From: Saccopteryx bilineata
Lineage: Eukaryota > Chordata > Mammalia > Chiroptera > Emballonuridae
Assembly: GCF_036850765.1 (NCBI RefSeq)
Contig: NC_089493.1
Coordinates: 15,439,632-15,503,631, forward strand
Direction: 5' to 3'
DNA: 64,000 nucleotides
Part shown: piece after piece, positions 11,986 to 20,755 of the stretch
Layout: every line of letters starts with the position of its first letter
Position numbering within the stretch: position 1 is the stretch's first letter
Translations under genes and position numbers: made by a program
The notes under the pieces: generated by a model
The model's input: the letters and a program-made list of their open reading frames with translations, nothing else
The model's database searches: none
What the model was told of the DNA's origin: nothing

Positions 11986-13008
11986 GATGTTAAACATAGT
12001 ATTCAATTCTCCTTACCCTCAGTCCTGAGATATTTCCATGTCCTTTATTATGGTACCTCCTTGATTTCGGTTATTAAGTGTGCTTTTTGCCCTGAGCAAG
12101 TAATTCTTGCTGTTTTCATTTTGATTTTACACTTGAGAGTCAATCCTCTGCTGGTGTAAATGTGGTAAAAAGATTACAATGATTATAATGGAATCTTTCT
12201 ATAACGTTCTTAACATTTCCCTCATCCTCCATTGATCTATTAAATACTGGGCCTAATGCAAACAAATGCACTGATTCCCTCGTACAGTGTTTTACTACTT
12301 ATTGAATTTTATCTTCTTGATCCTTGGAGGGAAAATTGTAAAAGATCAACCACCGCACTCCACTAATGAGAGCAAAGCCCCCGAAGGTCTGAGGAGCCGC
12401 GAAAGTGTTCAGGGCTGGCCTAACATTTTATCCCCTGGAATTCTCATCCGTGAGTGATGCAATTTGAAACAAATTCCCTCACAGTGACATACTGCGGGAA
12501 GCTCAGTGGAGAGCAACAAAACGATCAAATCTTTTCAAAATAAGACCCCTGAGGAAGGAGTAAGAGGGCCGAACATGTTCAGCCGTGTGCCAAGAAGACT
12601 TAGGAGAGAAATAACTCCATAAACATGCGTGCTGATGTAGAGGATGAGGTGAGAGGCAATGTTCCTCGTTGCAAAGGAGGGCAAAGGACATAGGAAGGGG
12701 GCTAGATTATAGTAAGGAACATTTAGTTCAAAATATATTAATACATACTGAAGTTGCTTACTGAAAATTCCATTTCTATCCATATCACTGAGGTGTTGCC
12801 TGGGCAACATATTTTGTACACACACATTTTTATATTAGACTGTGGCAGAACATAAAGATGGGTAAGGTGGGGGAGAGGAAGGAGACTCTTGTATTAATGG
12901 ACAGCTATGGTCTCATTTTGTACCAAGCCCAAAAGACTGTTTGCAAGTTCTATTTTATTTATAGAACAGCATTCATCTATTTGAAAATGTATTGCTTTTC
13001 TGGCTTAA
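11986..13008. other. Non-coding stretch, no gene
   Basis: No exon, RNA gene or clear repeat. Small minus-strand frames at 12503-12825 are unremarkable. Confidence 0.4.
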
Positions 13009-13135
13009 TCATAATCATAGCCAATATTTATTGAACAGAGTTCTTAGGCTAGGTGTGATGCTAGTAAGTGCTTTATGGGCATTTGTTTATGTAATTCTCC
13101 CAATATTCCTGTAAGGTAGGAATTATCACTCCTCC
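13009..13135 (-). repeat. MIR SINE fragment, reverse orientation
   Basis: Plus strand reads AATATTTATTGAACAGAG, then AGTGCTTTATGGGCATTTG and TAATTCTCCCAATATTCCTG, then GTAGGAATTATCACTCC: the 3' half of MIR in antisense. Confidence 0.75.
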
Positions 13136-13548
13136 CGTCCCACCCTCAAGCTGGGCATTGGCCTCTTTGTCTGAGAAGTGTGTTCGATAGTCACAGTGAA
13201 TCTGAGGGTGTAATAAGCACTTAGTGAATAGAAACCAGGTGTGCTGTATGCTATAATGCATGGAACACTTTCCTGAAAGGGGAAGTTGGCCAGCTCGGGA
13301 TGCCAATATAATCCCTCCTGGGAGCGTGCTAGCTCTAAGTGAACACCCCAGCACCCCTTCAATGTGGCACAAAGCTGTTTCCTATAAGCTGGACCCTTCT
13401 GACTCTTCTGGCATGAGGTAGTTGCTATAAATACTGACAGACTTTATGCACTTGTAACAGAGTCTTGCACAAAATCAGTGATTGAAACATCACTTCAATG
13501 GGCCGTGATCACATAAGCCCAAGTGGCCTGGGCTTTCTCTAGAGAGTC
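13136..13548. other. Non-coding stretch, no gene
   Basis: Two overlapping minus-strand frames (13073-13372, 13126-13362) share the same DNA in different frames and resemble nothing known. Confidence 0.4.
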
Positions 13549-13715
13549 CAGTGGTTCTCAGACCTGAAGGATCTTCCGAATCTCCTGGAAAACTTTGAAA
13601 AACGCAGCTTCCTGGACACCAGCCCTGGAAATCCCGACTCAATAGGTCTGAGATGGATAGAGATCCCTGGAGTCCCTGTTGGGGTCATGATTCTGATGGT
13701 GGGGCACTGGAGAGT
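13549..13715 (+). mobile_element. MER5A-like non-autonomous hAT element
   Basis: Begins with the hAT terminus CAGTGGTTCTCAGACCTG, followed by AATCTCCTGGAAAACTTTG, a CTGGACACCAGCCCTGG stretch, TCAATAGGTCTGAGATGG and ATTCTGATGGTGGGG, in MER5A order. The right terminus is eroded. An ancient eutherian DNA transposon relic. Confidence 0.75.
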
Positions 13716-14021
13716 TTGATGCGAGCAGAGCAGGGTGTGTACAGGGCAGGGTGGGGCTGTGAGTGCGGAAGGCAGCAGGGCTGGCCCGGGGCTCACATCT
13801 CCCGCCCCCCACCCCAGTGCTCTCCCGTCATCGCTCAGTGCTGCTTCTTAGTGCTGCGGCCAGGAAGGAGGGAAAAGGGCAAGGAAATAGGGGACCCCCT
13901 ACAATTTCAAGAGGAGTTAACCAGTATGTGATGTTCCCCTCCGTGGGCCTCCACTGGGTGCTGCTGTGCATTTAGATGGAGGGCCGCTTAGTGCAGGCCC
14001 AAGATTGGTCATTAATGAATG
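13716..14021. other. Spacer before the LTR nest, no gene
   Basis: GC-rich non-coding sequence; frames at 13653-13975 overlap each other and have no family match. Confidence 0.4.
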
Positions 14022-14026
14022 AGCAT
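14022..14026. repeat. 5-bp target duplication of LTR A, left
   Basis: AGCAT, repeated at 16498-16502. Confidence 0.85.
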
Positions 14027-14331
14027 TGTAAAGCCAGTAGCCACGGCCACCATCACAGCTGCCTGGCCCATGCAGGTTCGCATTTGATTCAGACAGACAG
14101 TAATGAAACAATGAAGTCAAGAACTGGTGGGCCATTACCTTTAATCCTAGCTCGCACCTGGCAGGCAAGAAATACACACAGTGGGAAAACACTTCCCTTT
14201 CCATTCAGGGCTCCCAAAGCCATTGACTCATCCAACTATTCTTAGAATCAAAGGTTTCTACCTCACCAGCCTTATTCACCTCTGTTCCCCATCTCCTTCT
14301 CTCTGCACAAACTGGCTTCTCCTTCAGCACT

Positions 14332-14343
14332 TCGCCATCTTGG
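14332..14343 (-). promoter_or_regulatory. YY1-like motif in LTR A
   Basis: Plus strand TCGCCATCTTGG; one base from CCGCCATCTTGG, the YY1-type core. It lies downstream of the TATA position in the LTR's own transcription direction. Confidence 0.45.
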
Positions 14344-14908
14344 CTGCTTCTCCTCTGCAATGCTGATGGAAGAATCTGAGTGAGAATGCCCCAGTCTGCC
14401 TCATTTTATAAGTAGAAATTAAAGCCTTTAAGCCAATATGCAAATAAGGAAGTCTCTGATACAAAGCCACTTATCTGAGGCATAAATGGGATTCCTCATA
14501 AGAGTGCACCACCCCACATGATGCAACAGTCAAAGGTGTGGGGAAAAGCTTAGTTTTGAGAAGATCTTAGTATTAGAAGGATGTTGAAAAGATCTTAGTA
14601 TTAAAAGTGTGGAAAAGGCTGTCTTAAAACAGCCTTAGGCCAGTGGTCCCCAACCTTTTTTGGGCCACAGACCGGTTTAATGTCAGAAAATATTTTCATG
14701 GACTGGCCTTTAGGGTGGGACAAATAAATGCACAAAATAAAATTATGCAACTGGAGTAAAAACTGTGGTATTTTAAAATATAATTGTCGAACTTACAAGA
14801 CAAGTGTCAAGAGTGAGTCTTAGACGGATGTAACAGAGGGAATCTGGTCATTTAAAAAAAATAAAACATCATTCAGACTTAAATATAAATAAAACAGAAA
14901 TAATGTAA

Positions 14909-15617
14909 TGTAAAGCCAGGAGGCACGGCTGCCACTATCAAAGCAGCCTCCTGGCCCATGCAGGTTTGCATTGGATTCGGACAGTCGGTAAAGAAACAAT
15001 GGAGCCAAAAACTAATAGGCCATTTTCTTTAATCCTAGCTTGCACCTGGCGGGCAAGTAAAAACACACTGGGCTCCAAAACCCACTCACATTCAGTGCTC
15101 ACAAAGCCACTGACTTATCCGAGTTTTCTAGAATCAAAGGTTTCTAGCTCACCAGCCTTATTCTCCTCAGTTCCCCATCTCCTTCCTTATCCCAGATATA
15201 AACTCTGCACAAACTGGCATCTCACTCAGCACTCCGCCATCTTGGCTGCTTCTCCTGGCCACATGGCCTCTTTCTGTTCTCTGCTCTGCTCCCTCTGCTC
15301 TCTCATGCTAATCATCTCAGGAACCAAGAGAGCAAGCTCCCGCTCCGTCCCCATTTTATAGTGTAGAAATCCAAACTCTTAATCCAATATACAAAATAGG
15401 GAAGTCTCTAATACAAAGTCACTCTTCTGAGGCATGATTGGATTGTACCACCCTACATCAAAACGGATGGGAAAGGCTTAATCCCAAAACCAAGCCCCGG
15501 GCTACAAGGATTCTACCTGCCCACAGAGACACACATTAATATCACCTGGGCGACGGCTTCCTCATGGGCAGCGCCGTCTTTAACAAAGTGAGCATAATAT
15601 ATTTTATCTGCCCAACA
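14909..15617 (-). mobile_element. Solo LTR B, inside the MITE
   Basis: A 709-bp LTR from TGTAAAGCCAGG to CTGCCCAACA. Flanked by identical TGTAA at 14904-14908 and 15618-15622. The second MITE copy has AATAATGTAAGTTATT at the matching place, which is the unoccupied site. On the minus strand it has TATAAA (plus-strand TTTATA at 15355-15360) and a poly(A)-type ATTAAA (plus-strand TTTAAT at 15028-15033), giving a normal U3-R-U5 order. No internal genes. Confidence 0.95.
15234..15245 (-). promoter_or_regulatory. YY1-like motif in LTR B
   Basis: CCGCCATCTTGG on the plus strand (CCAAGATGGCGG in LTR sense), about 110 bp downstream of the LTR TATA box. Confidence 0.55.
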
Positions 15618-15775
15618 TGTAAGTTATTTATTCTTTCTCTGTGGACCGGTACCAAATGGCCCATGGACCGGTACCGGTCCACGGCCCGGGAGTTGGCGAC
15701 CACTGCCTTAGAGGCTATAAGGACCTTGCTAGTTTACAGCCTGTCTCCCACACCTGATGTAAACTATAAGCAAGC

Positions 15776-16456
15776 TGTTGGGCAGATAAAATGTATTATG
15801 CTCACTTTGTTAAAGAGGCCATTGCCCAGGTGATATTAATGTGTATTGAGAATCCTTGTAGCCTGGGGCTTGGTTTTGGGATTAAGCCTTTCCCACCCTT
15901 TTTGATGTGGGGTGGTACAATCCAATCATGCCTCGGAGAAGTGACTTTGTATTAGAGACTTCCCTATTTTGTATATTGGATTAGCGGTTGTGAAGCTACA
16001 ATATAAAATGGGGACGGAGCGGGAGTTTGCCCTCTTGGCTCCTGAGATTATCATTAGAGGAGAGAGCAGAGCAGAGAGCAGAAGGAGGCCACGTGGAGGA
16101 GGCCAGGAGAGGCAGCCAAGATGGGGGAGTGCTGAGTGAGAAGCCAGTTTGTACAGAGTTTGTATCTGGCATAAGGAAGGAGATGGGGAACTGAGGAGAA
16201 TAAGGCTGGTGAGCTAGAAACCTTTGATTCTAGGAAACTCGGATAATTCAGTAGCTTTGTGAGCACTGAATGTGATTGGGTTTTGGAGCCCAGAGTGTGT
16301 ATTTTTACTTGCCCGCCAGGTGCAAGCTAGGATTAAAGACTATGGCCCACCAGTTTGTGGCTCCGTTGTTTCTTTACCGACTGTCCGAATACAATGCGAA
16401 CCTGCATGGGCCAGGCTGCTGTGATGGTGGCCCTGGCCTTGTATACTGGCTTTACA
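15776..16456 (+). mobile_element. Solo LTR C, inside LTR A, opposite orientation
   Basis: A 681-bp LTR from TGTTGGGCAG to GGCTTTACA. The flanks CAAGC (15771-15775) and TTAGC (16457-16461) are a diverged 5-bp duplication; LTR D has CGAGC at the same, empty position, so both differences can be explained mainly by CpG decay. TATAAA is at 16002-16007 and ATTAAA at 16332-16337 on the plus strand, showing sense direction. It contains CCAAGATGGGGG at 16115-16126, a degraded version of the YY1-like motif. Confidence 0.92.
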
Positions 16457-16497
16457 TTAGCAAACATATATATATTTACAAACTTATTTTACTAACA

Positions 16498-16502
16498 AGC
16501 AT
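16498..16502. repeat. 5-bp target duplication of LTR A, right
   Basis: AGCAT, matching 14022-14026. Confidence 0.85.
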
Positions 16503-16627
16503 GGTGGCGTTTGCAACCACTCAGGTAATTAGGAAAGCTCACTAAGTAAAATCCATAGCTTTAGTGCTCCTTTTTCCGGTGGACTTGTGATGTCAGGCGG
16601 CAAAATGAGGGGTTTCTTTTCCTTTGT

Positions 16628-16732
16628 TTGAATGTGGAATGCTCCCGAATGTGTGTGCCATCTTTGCACGGGGCCACGCTACCCCTCTGTGTATCGTCCC
16701 GGTTTTAGGGTACGTGCTGCCGAAGCCAGCAC
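16628..16732 (-). pseudogene. RNU6 pseudogene: U6 spliceosomal snRNA pseudogene
   Basis: Read on the minus strand from 16732, it begins GTGCTGGCTTCGGCAGCAC (U6 starts GTGCTCGCTTCGGCAGCAC), then CTAAAACCGGGACGATAC, AGCGTGGCCCC, TGCAAAGATGGCACAC and a TTCCACATTC end, matching U6 over its whole length of about 105 nt. The catalytic ACAGAGA box is altered to ACAGAGG with a nearby 2-base insertion, and many A-to-G and T-to-C differences are present. An A-rich tract follows the 3' end (minus strand), as expected after LINE-mediated reverse transcription. I see no upstream TATA or proximal sequence element, so it should be a dead retrocopy. It sits in the 312-bp gap between LTRs A and D. Confidence 0.9.
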
Positions 16733-16804
16733 AGGAGCTTGTGTGCCTTTCCGGGATTGTGGTGATCTCAGGAAGAGTCAAAGGAGTGTGTGGGGTCTGT
16801 GTGT

Positions 16805-16809
16805 GACAA
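16805..16809. repeat. 5-bp target duplication of LTR D, left
   Basis: GACAA, repeated at 18706-18710. Confidence 0.9.
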
Positions 16810-16905
16810 TGTAAGGCCAGAAGCCGCCATCGTGGCCATTCACATGCACGTTCCCATTGGATTTGGGCAGATGGTAAAGAAATGGCGGAGTCGGAGGATG
16901 GTGGG

Positions 16906-17593
16906 TGTAAAGCCAGTATCCACGGCCACCATCACAGCAGCCTGGCCCAATTAGGTTCACATTGGATTCGGACAGTCAGTAAAGAAACAACGGAGCCAAA
17001 TACTGGTGGGCCATCATCTTTAATTCTAGCTTGCACCCGGCGGGCAAGTAAAAACACACACTGGGCTCCAAAACCCACTCATTCAGAGCTACTGACTTTA
17101 TTTGAGTTTCCTAGAATCAAAGGTTTCTAGCTCACCAGAATTATTCACTTCTGTTCCCCATCTCCTTCCTTCTCCCTGCACAGTCTGCACAAACTGGCTT
17201 CTCTTTCAGCACTCTGCCATCTTGGCTGCTTCTCCTGGCCTCCTCCACATGGCCTTTCTCTGCTCTCCTCTCTAATGGTAATCTCAGGAACCAAGAGAGC
17301 AAGTTCCCATTCTGCCTCCATTTTATAGTGTAGAAATCCAAACCTTTAATCCAATATACAAAATAGGGAAGTCTTTAATACAAAGTCACTTATCTGGGGC
17401 ATGATGGGATTGTATCACCCTACATCAAAAGGGGTGGGAAAGGCTTAGTCCTAAAACCAAGCCCCAGGCTACAAGAATCCTGCCTGCCCACAGCCTGCCC
17501 CCAACACACATTAATATCCCCTGGGCAACGGGCTTCCATGTGGGCAGCTCCATCTTTAACAAAGTGAACATAATATATTTTATCTGCCCAATA
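16906..17593 (-). mobile_element. Solo LTR E, inside LTR D
   Basis: A 688-bp LTR from TGTAAAGCCAG to CTGCCCAATA (terminal CA mutated to TA). Perfect GTGGG duplications at 16901-16905 and 17594-17598. Minus-strand TATAAA (plus TTTATA 17322-17327) and ATTAAA (plus TTTAAT 17019-17024). Copy G is uninterrupted at the corresponding place. Confidence 0.95.
17214..17225 (-). promoter_or_regulatory. YY1-like motif in LTR E
   Basis: CTGCCATCTTGG on the plus strand, one base from the motif in LTRs B and F. Confidence 0.45.
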
Positions 17594-17703
17594 GTGGGCC
17601 ATTCTGTTTACTGGTGTCTCACCAAGACAGGCAAGCCACAAGCAAAGACAAGGGAAAAGCAGAAAACCTGCTTTTCCGATGAAGGGCAAGGGATCAGGGA
17701 GGC

Positions 17704-18375
17704 TGTAAAGCCAGAAGGCACGGCCAGGGCCACTATCACAGCAGCCTCCTGGCCCATGCAGGTTCGCATTGGATTCGGACAGTCGGTAAAGAAACAAAGG
17801 AGCCAAAAGCAGATGGGCTGTCATCTTTAATCCTAGCTTGCACCCAGCGGGCAAGTAAAAATACACACTCTGGGCTCCAAAACCCAATCACACTCAGTGC
17901 TCACAAAGCTACTAATTTATCCGAGTTTCCTAGAATCAAAGGTTTCTAGCTCACCAGCCTTATTCTCCTCAGTTCCCCATCTCCTTCCTTATGCCAGATA
18001 CAAACTCTGTACAAACTGGCTTCTCACTCAACACTCCGCCATCTTGGCTGCTTCTCCTGGCCTACTCCACGTGGCCTCCTTCTGCTCTCTGCTCTGTTCT
18101 CTCCTCTGATGATCCCAGGAACCAAGAGCACCCAAGCTCCTATTATGCCCTTATTTTATAGTGTAGAAATCCAAACTCTTAATCCAATATACAAAACAGG
18201 GAAGTCTCTAATATGAAGTCACTTCTCTGAGGCATGACTGGATTGTACCACCCCACATCAAAAAGGGTGGGAAAGGCTTAATCCCAAAACCAAGCCCCAG
18301 GCTACAAGGATTCTCAACACACATTAATATCACCTCTTTAACAAAGTGAGCATAATACATTTTATCTGCCCAACA
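17704..18375 (-). mobile_element. Solo LTR F, inside LTR D
   Basis: A 672-bp LTR from TGTAAAGCCAGAAGG to CTGCCCAACA. Perfect GAGGC duplications at 17699-17703 and 18376-18380. Copy G reads through this site without a break (GAAGC in LTR sense). Plus-strand TTTATA at 18155-18160 and TTTAAT at 17826-17831 give the minus-strand TATA box and poly(A) signal. Confidence 0.95.
18036..18047 (-). promoter_or_regulatory. YY1-like motif in LTR F
   Basis: CCGCCATCTTGG, identical to the motif in LTR B and at the same place relative to the TATA box. Confidence 0.55.
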
Positions 18376-18705
18376 GAGGCCCTTGCAGTGGTGATAGCAG
18401 GAACTGAGAGAGAGCAAGCTCCTGGTCTGCCCCACTTTATAGTGTAGAAATCAAAACCTTTAATCCAATATACAAACAAGGAAGTCTCCGATACAAAGTC
18501 ACTTATCTGACGCATAATGGGATTCCTCATGAGAGTGCACCACCCTACATCATGCAATTAGTCAAAGGTGTGGGGAAAACCTTAGTCTTAAAAGTAAGCC
18601 TTAGGCTATAAGGACCCGGCCTGCTTACAGCCTGTCTCCCACATCCAATACCAATTATAAGCGAGCAAACATATATATCATATTTACAAACTTATCTGAC
18701 CAACA

Positions 18706-18710
18706 GACAA
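18706..18710. repeat. 5-bp target duplication of LTR D, right
   Basis: GACAA, matching 16805-16809. Confidence 0.9.
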
Positions 18711-18734
18711 CTTCAAACATCTGCAGCGGTGGCA

Positions 18735-18840
18735 AAGAATTCACTTTCAGGAACAATGAAACAGAAATACAATCAGAGGTTAAACGACCTGCTCAGGACA
18801 GGGGCAGCGCTAGGGTTTGAACCACAGCTGGCTGACCACC
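18735..18840 (-). repeat. Possible MIR fragment, reverse orientation
   Basis: Plus strand has ACAATGAAACAGAAATACAA, GAGGTTAAACGACCTGCTC and CAGCGCTAGGGTTTGAACC, an order resembling antisense MIR. Weak and partial. Confidence 0.45.
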
Positions 18841-19314
18841 GAGCCGAAGCTCAGGTGCAGCTTGCTCTGCCCCCGCGCAAGGCTGTGTCCAGCCAGAGCA
18901 GAACAAAGAAAGGACCCCCCAGGGGCCCATCCACAGGCTAACCTGGGGCTCATTCTTCCCAGCCTCAGGCTCAGAACTCGGGATCCTTTCCGTTTTTCTG
19001 ACTTAAATTCTGGCCTAAGTCTCTTCGTATTTGGAATCTGCCTCCACCTGACCCCCTTCCTCTCCCCCTCCTCTGGCTTAGGGGGGTTCTGAAGCCCACC
19101 ACCCCCAGCCTACTGGTGGGACTCGGTGCCTTGTCACAGCTTCCTGTCTGGCTCAGCCTCATTGTCAGGACTCCCGAACGGCACCTACCTGCCCGCATCC
19201 TCTGCTGGCCTGACTGTGAGCCATTCTTCAGCGAGACCCTCTCTGGGGTGTGCAGCTTGGTGCAACGAAGAAAATGAGGCTTGAGCCCCCAGAGTTTGTT
19301 GTGGAGGTTGCTTG
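18841..19314. other. Non-coding spacer between LTRs D and G
   Basis: GC-rich, no recognisable repeat or gene. Part of a 283-codon minus-strand frame (18971-19822) lies here and continues antisense through LTR G; it is not a gene. Confidence 0.5.
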
Positions 19315-19584
19315 GGGCGTATTGGTCAAATAAGTTTGTAAATATGATATATATGTTTGCTCGCTTGTGACTTATATTGGGTGTGGGGGACAGGCTATAA
19401 GCAGGCCAGGTCATTGTGGCCTGGGGTTTGGTTTTGGGACTAAGCTTTTCCCCACACCCTTGACTGATTGTATGATCTGGGTGGTGCACTCTCATGAGGA
19501 ATCCAATTATGCCTTGGATAGGTGACTTTGTATTGGGGACTTCCTTGTTTGTATATTGGATTAAGGGATTTTGGTTTTCTACAC

Positions 19585-19590
19585 TATAAA
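19585..19590 (+). promoter_or_regulatory. TATA box of LTR G
   Basis: TATAAA in the context CTACACTATAAAGTGGG, conserved in position in the other LTR copies. Confidence 0.7.
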
Positions 19591-19734
19591 GTGGGACAGA
19601 CCAGGAGCTTGGACACAGAGTTCCTGCTATCACAATTGCAGGGGCTTCCCTGATCCCTTGCCCTTCATGGGAAGAGCTGGTTTTCTGCTTTTCCCTTCTC
19701 TTCTTTTGTGGTTTGCCTGTCTTGGTGAGACACC

Positions 19735-19740
19735 AATAAA
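19735..19740 (+). terminator. Poly(A) signal of LTR G
   Basis: AATAAA in CACCAATAAATAGG, about 150 bp downstream of the TATA box; the longer LTR class has ATTAAA at the equivalent place. Confidence 0.65.
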
Positions 19741-19849
19741 TAGGATGGCCCCCCATCCTCTGACTCCGCCATTTCTTTATCGTCTGCCTGAATCCAATGG
19801 GAACCTGCATGTGAATGGTCACGATGGCGGCTCCTGGCCTTACAGGGCA

Positions 19850-20550
19850 GGTCTGTGCCCTCCCCAGGCGCAGTCAGAGCTGTCTTGGAGGTCTCTGTTT
19901 CCAGTCTGCACACAGACTCTCTGCCTTTCCTTGTCCGATCGCCACTGTGGCCACTGCCCTGTGGAGCAGCCCTCCCAGGCCCTGGAAGGGGCGGCGGGAT
20001 ATAAAAACACGATAAGGCGGCCACATTTTTGCCTTTCCTGTCTCATACCTTGGGCCTGAGGAAAATCAGCAGGGGAAGGTCAATGGGCGGCTTCCCAGTC
20101 CTGGACCCTGGGCCTAGGAGAGAATGGCAGGGGGACAGACTCACTCTGAGGCTGAGCCCTGTAGCTGGGGTAGAGGAGGGTTGCATAAACCCCAAGTGGG
20201 TTTGGAGGAGCCAAGGATAGAGAAAAAGCCAGTTGTCCGCATCTCAGGTAAAGACTGCTCTGGTGCTGGGCTCCAGAGCAGAGACTGCCACACAGGATGC
20301 CCAGTAGGTGGTCCTGAGACGCCCTCACTCACCTGGCCCTCCAGTGCCCAGCATGGCATGGCACCCATAGAGCTATCTCCCTGCACCCAGCAGTCGAGTA
20401 TCAGAAGCAGAAGGTCCTGGCCTAACAGAGAGCCCAGGACTCCAGGGTGATTAAGAGCAGCAATGGTCTCCCTCTTCCGAGAGGGAGGCAGGGAAACCAA
20501 GACAACAGGACCAAGAGAGGCCTTGAAATCAGGACATGAAGAAAAAAAGT
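19850..20550. other. GC-rich non-coding stretch, no gene
   Basis: Many overlapping frames on both strands, typical of GC-rich DNA. None has a recognisable domain and there is no repeat I can name. Confidence 0.45.
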
Positions 20551-20722
20551 CCTGACCTGTGGTGGCGCAGTGGACGGGGCATTGACTCGGAACTCTGAGG
20601 TCGCTGGTTTGAAACACTGGGCTTTCCTGGTCAAGGCACATATGGGAGTTGATGCTTCCTGCTCCTCCCCCTTCTCTCTCTCTCTATCTCCCCCCACTCC
20701 TCTCCTTTATAAAATGAAGAAA

Positions 20723-20753
<31 letters not shown>

Positions 20754-20755
20754 AT
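20551..20755 (+). repeat. Rhin-1-like tRNA SINE
   Basis: Head CCTGACCTGTGGTGGCGCAG, B-box-like GGTTTGAAACACTGGGC, then GGTCAAGGCACATATGGG, TTGATGCTTCCTGCTCC, a CT-rich segment and an (AAAT)n tail at about 20721-20755. This tRNA-derived SINE type is the main marker of a horseshoe-bat-like genome. Confidence 0.92.

Larger units (their letters stand above)
14641..15705. mobile_element. hAT MITE (351 bp) split by LTR B
   Basis: Starts CAGTGGTCCCCAACC and ends GTTGGCGACCACTG, an inverted-repeat pair. Removing LTR B plus one 5-bp duplication leaves 351 bp, exactly the size of the uninterrupted copy at 37874-38224. Flanks CCTTAGGC (14633-14640) and CCTTAGAG (15706-15713) are an imperfect 8-bp target duplication. 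The related LTR D reads AAGCCTTAGGCTATAAGG at the empty site. It encodes no transposase, so it must have been moved by an autonomous hAT element. Confidence 0.9.
14027..16497 (-). mobile_element. Solo LTR A (outer), carrying MITE, LTR B and LTR C
   Basis: Ends are TG (TGTAAAGCCAG) at 14027 and CA (ACTAACA) at 16497. The flanking 5-bp target duplications AGCAT at 14022-14026 and 16498-16502 are identical. Subtracting the MITE with its cargo and LTR C with its target duplication leaves about 710 bp. TATA (reverse complement TTTATA) and an ATTAAA-type signal place transcription on the minus strand by analogy with copies C and G. Its tail near 15720-15775 and 16457-16497 matches the ends of copies D and G, while its head matches B, E and F, so it links the two length classes. 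No internal retroviral region remains: it is a solo LTR. Confidence 0.9.
16810..18705 (-). mobile_element. Solo LTR D (older, 525-bp class), carrying LTRs E and F
   Basis: Starts TGTAAGGCCAGAAGCC and ends CTGACCAACA, with perfect GACAA duplications. Without E, F and their duplications it is about 526 bp, the same as copy G at 19320-19844 (525 bp). It supplies the empty-site sequence for the insertions in LTR A. Parts surviving: 16810-16905, 17594-17703 and 18376-18705. Confidence 0.93.
19320..19844 (+). mobile_element. Solo LTR G (older 525-bp class), uninterrupted
   Basis: Runs from TATTGGTCAA (expected TGTTGG, one change) to GGCCTTACA. Flanks GGGCG (19315-19319) and GGGCA (19845-19849) are a 5-bp duplication differing by a CpG-type transition. 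It has the clearest promoter layout of the group: TATAAA at 19585-19590 and AATAAA at 19735-19740 on the plus strand, giving an R of roughly 145 bp and a U5 of roughly 90 bp. It provides the unoccupied versions of the E and F insertion sites. Confidence 0.93.

Noticed and set aside
14027..18705. LTRs A and D as the two ends of one provirus.
   Set aside because: Each has its own matching 5-bp duplication (AGCAT and GACAA), they differ in length class, and only 312 bp with a U6 pseudogene lie between them.
18971..19822. Longest open frame in the window (283 codons, minus strand).
   Set aside because: Its N-terminal two-thirds are antisense translation of solo LTR G, and the rest is flanking GC-rich spacer. 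No domain is recognisable.
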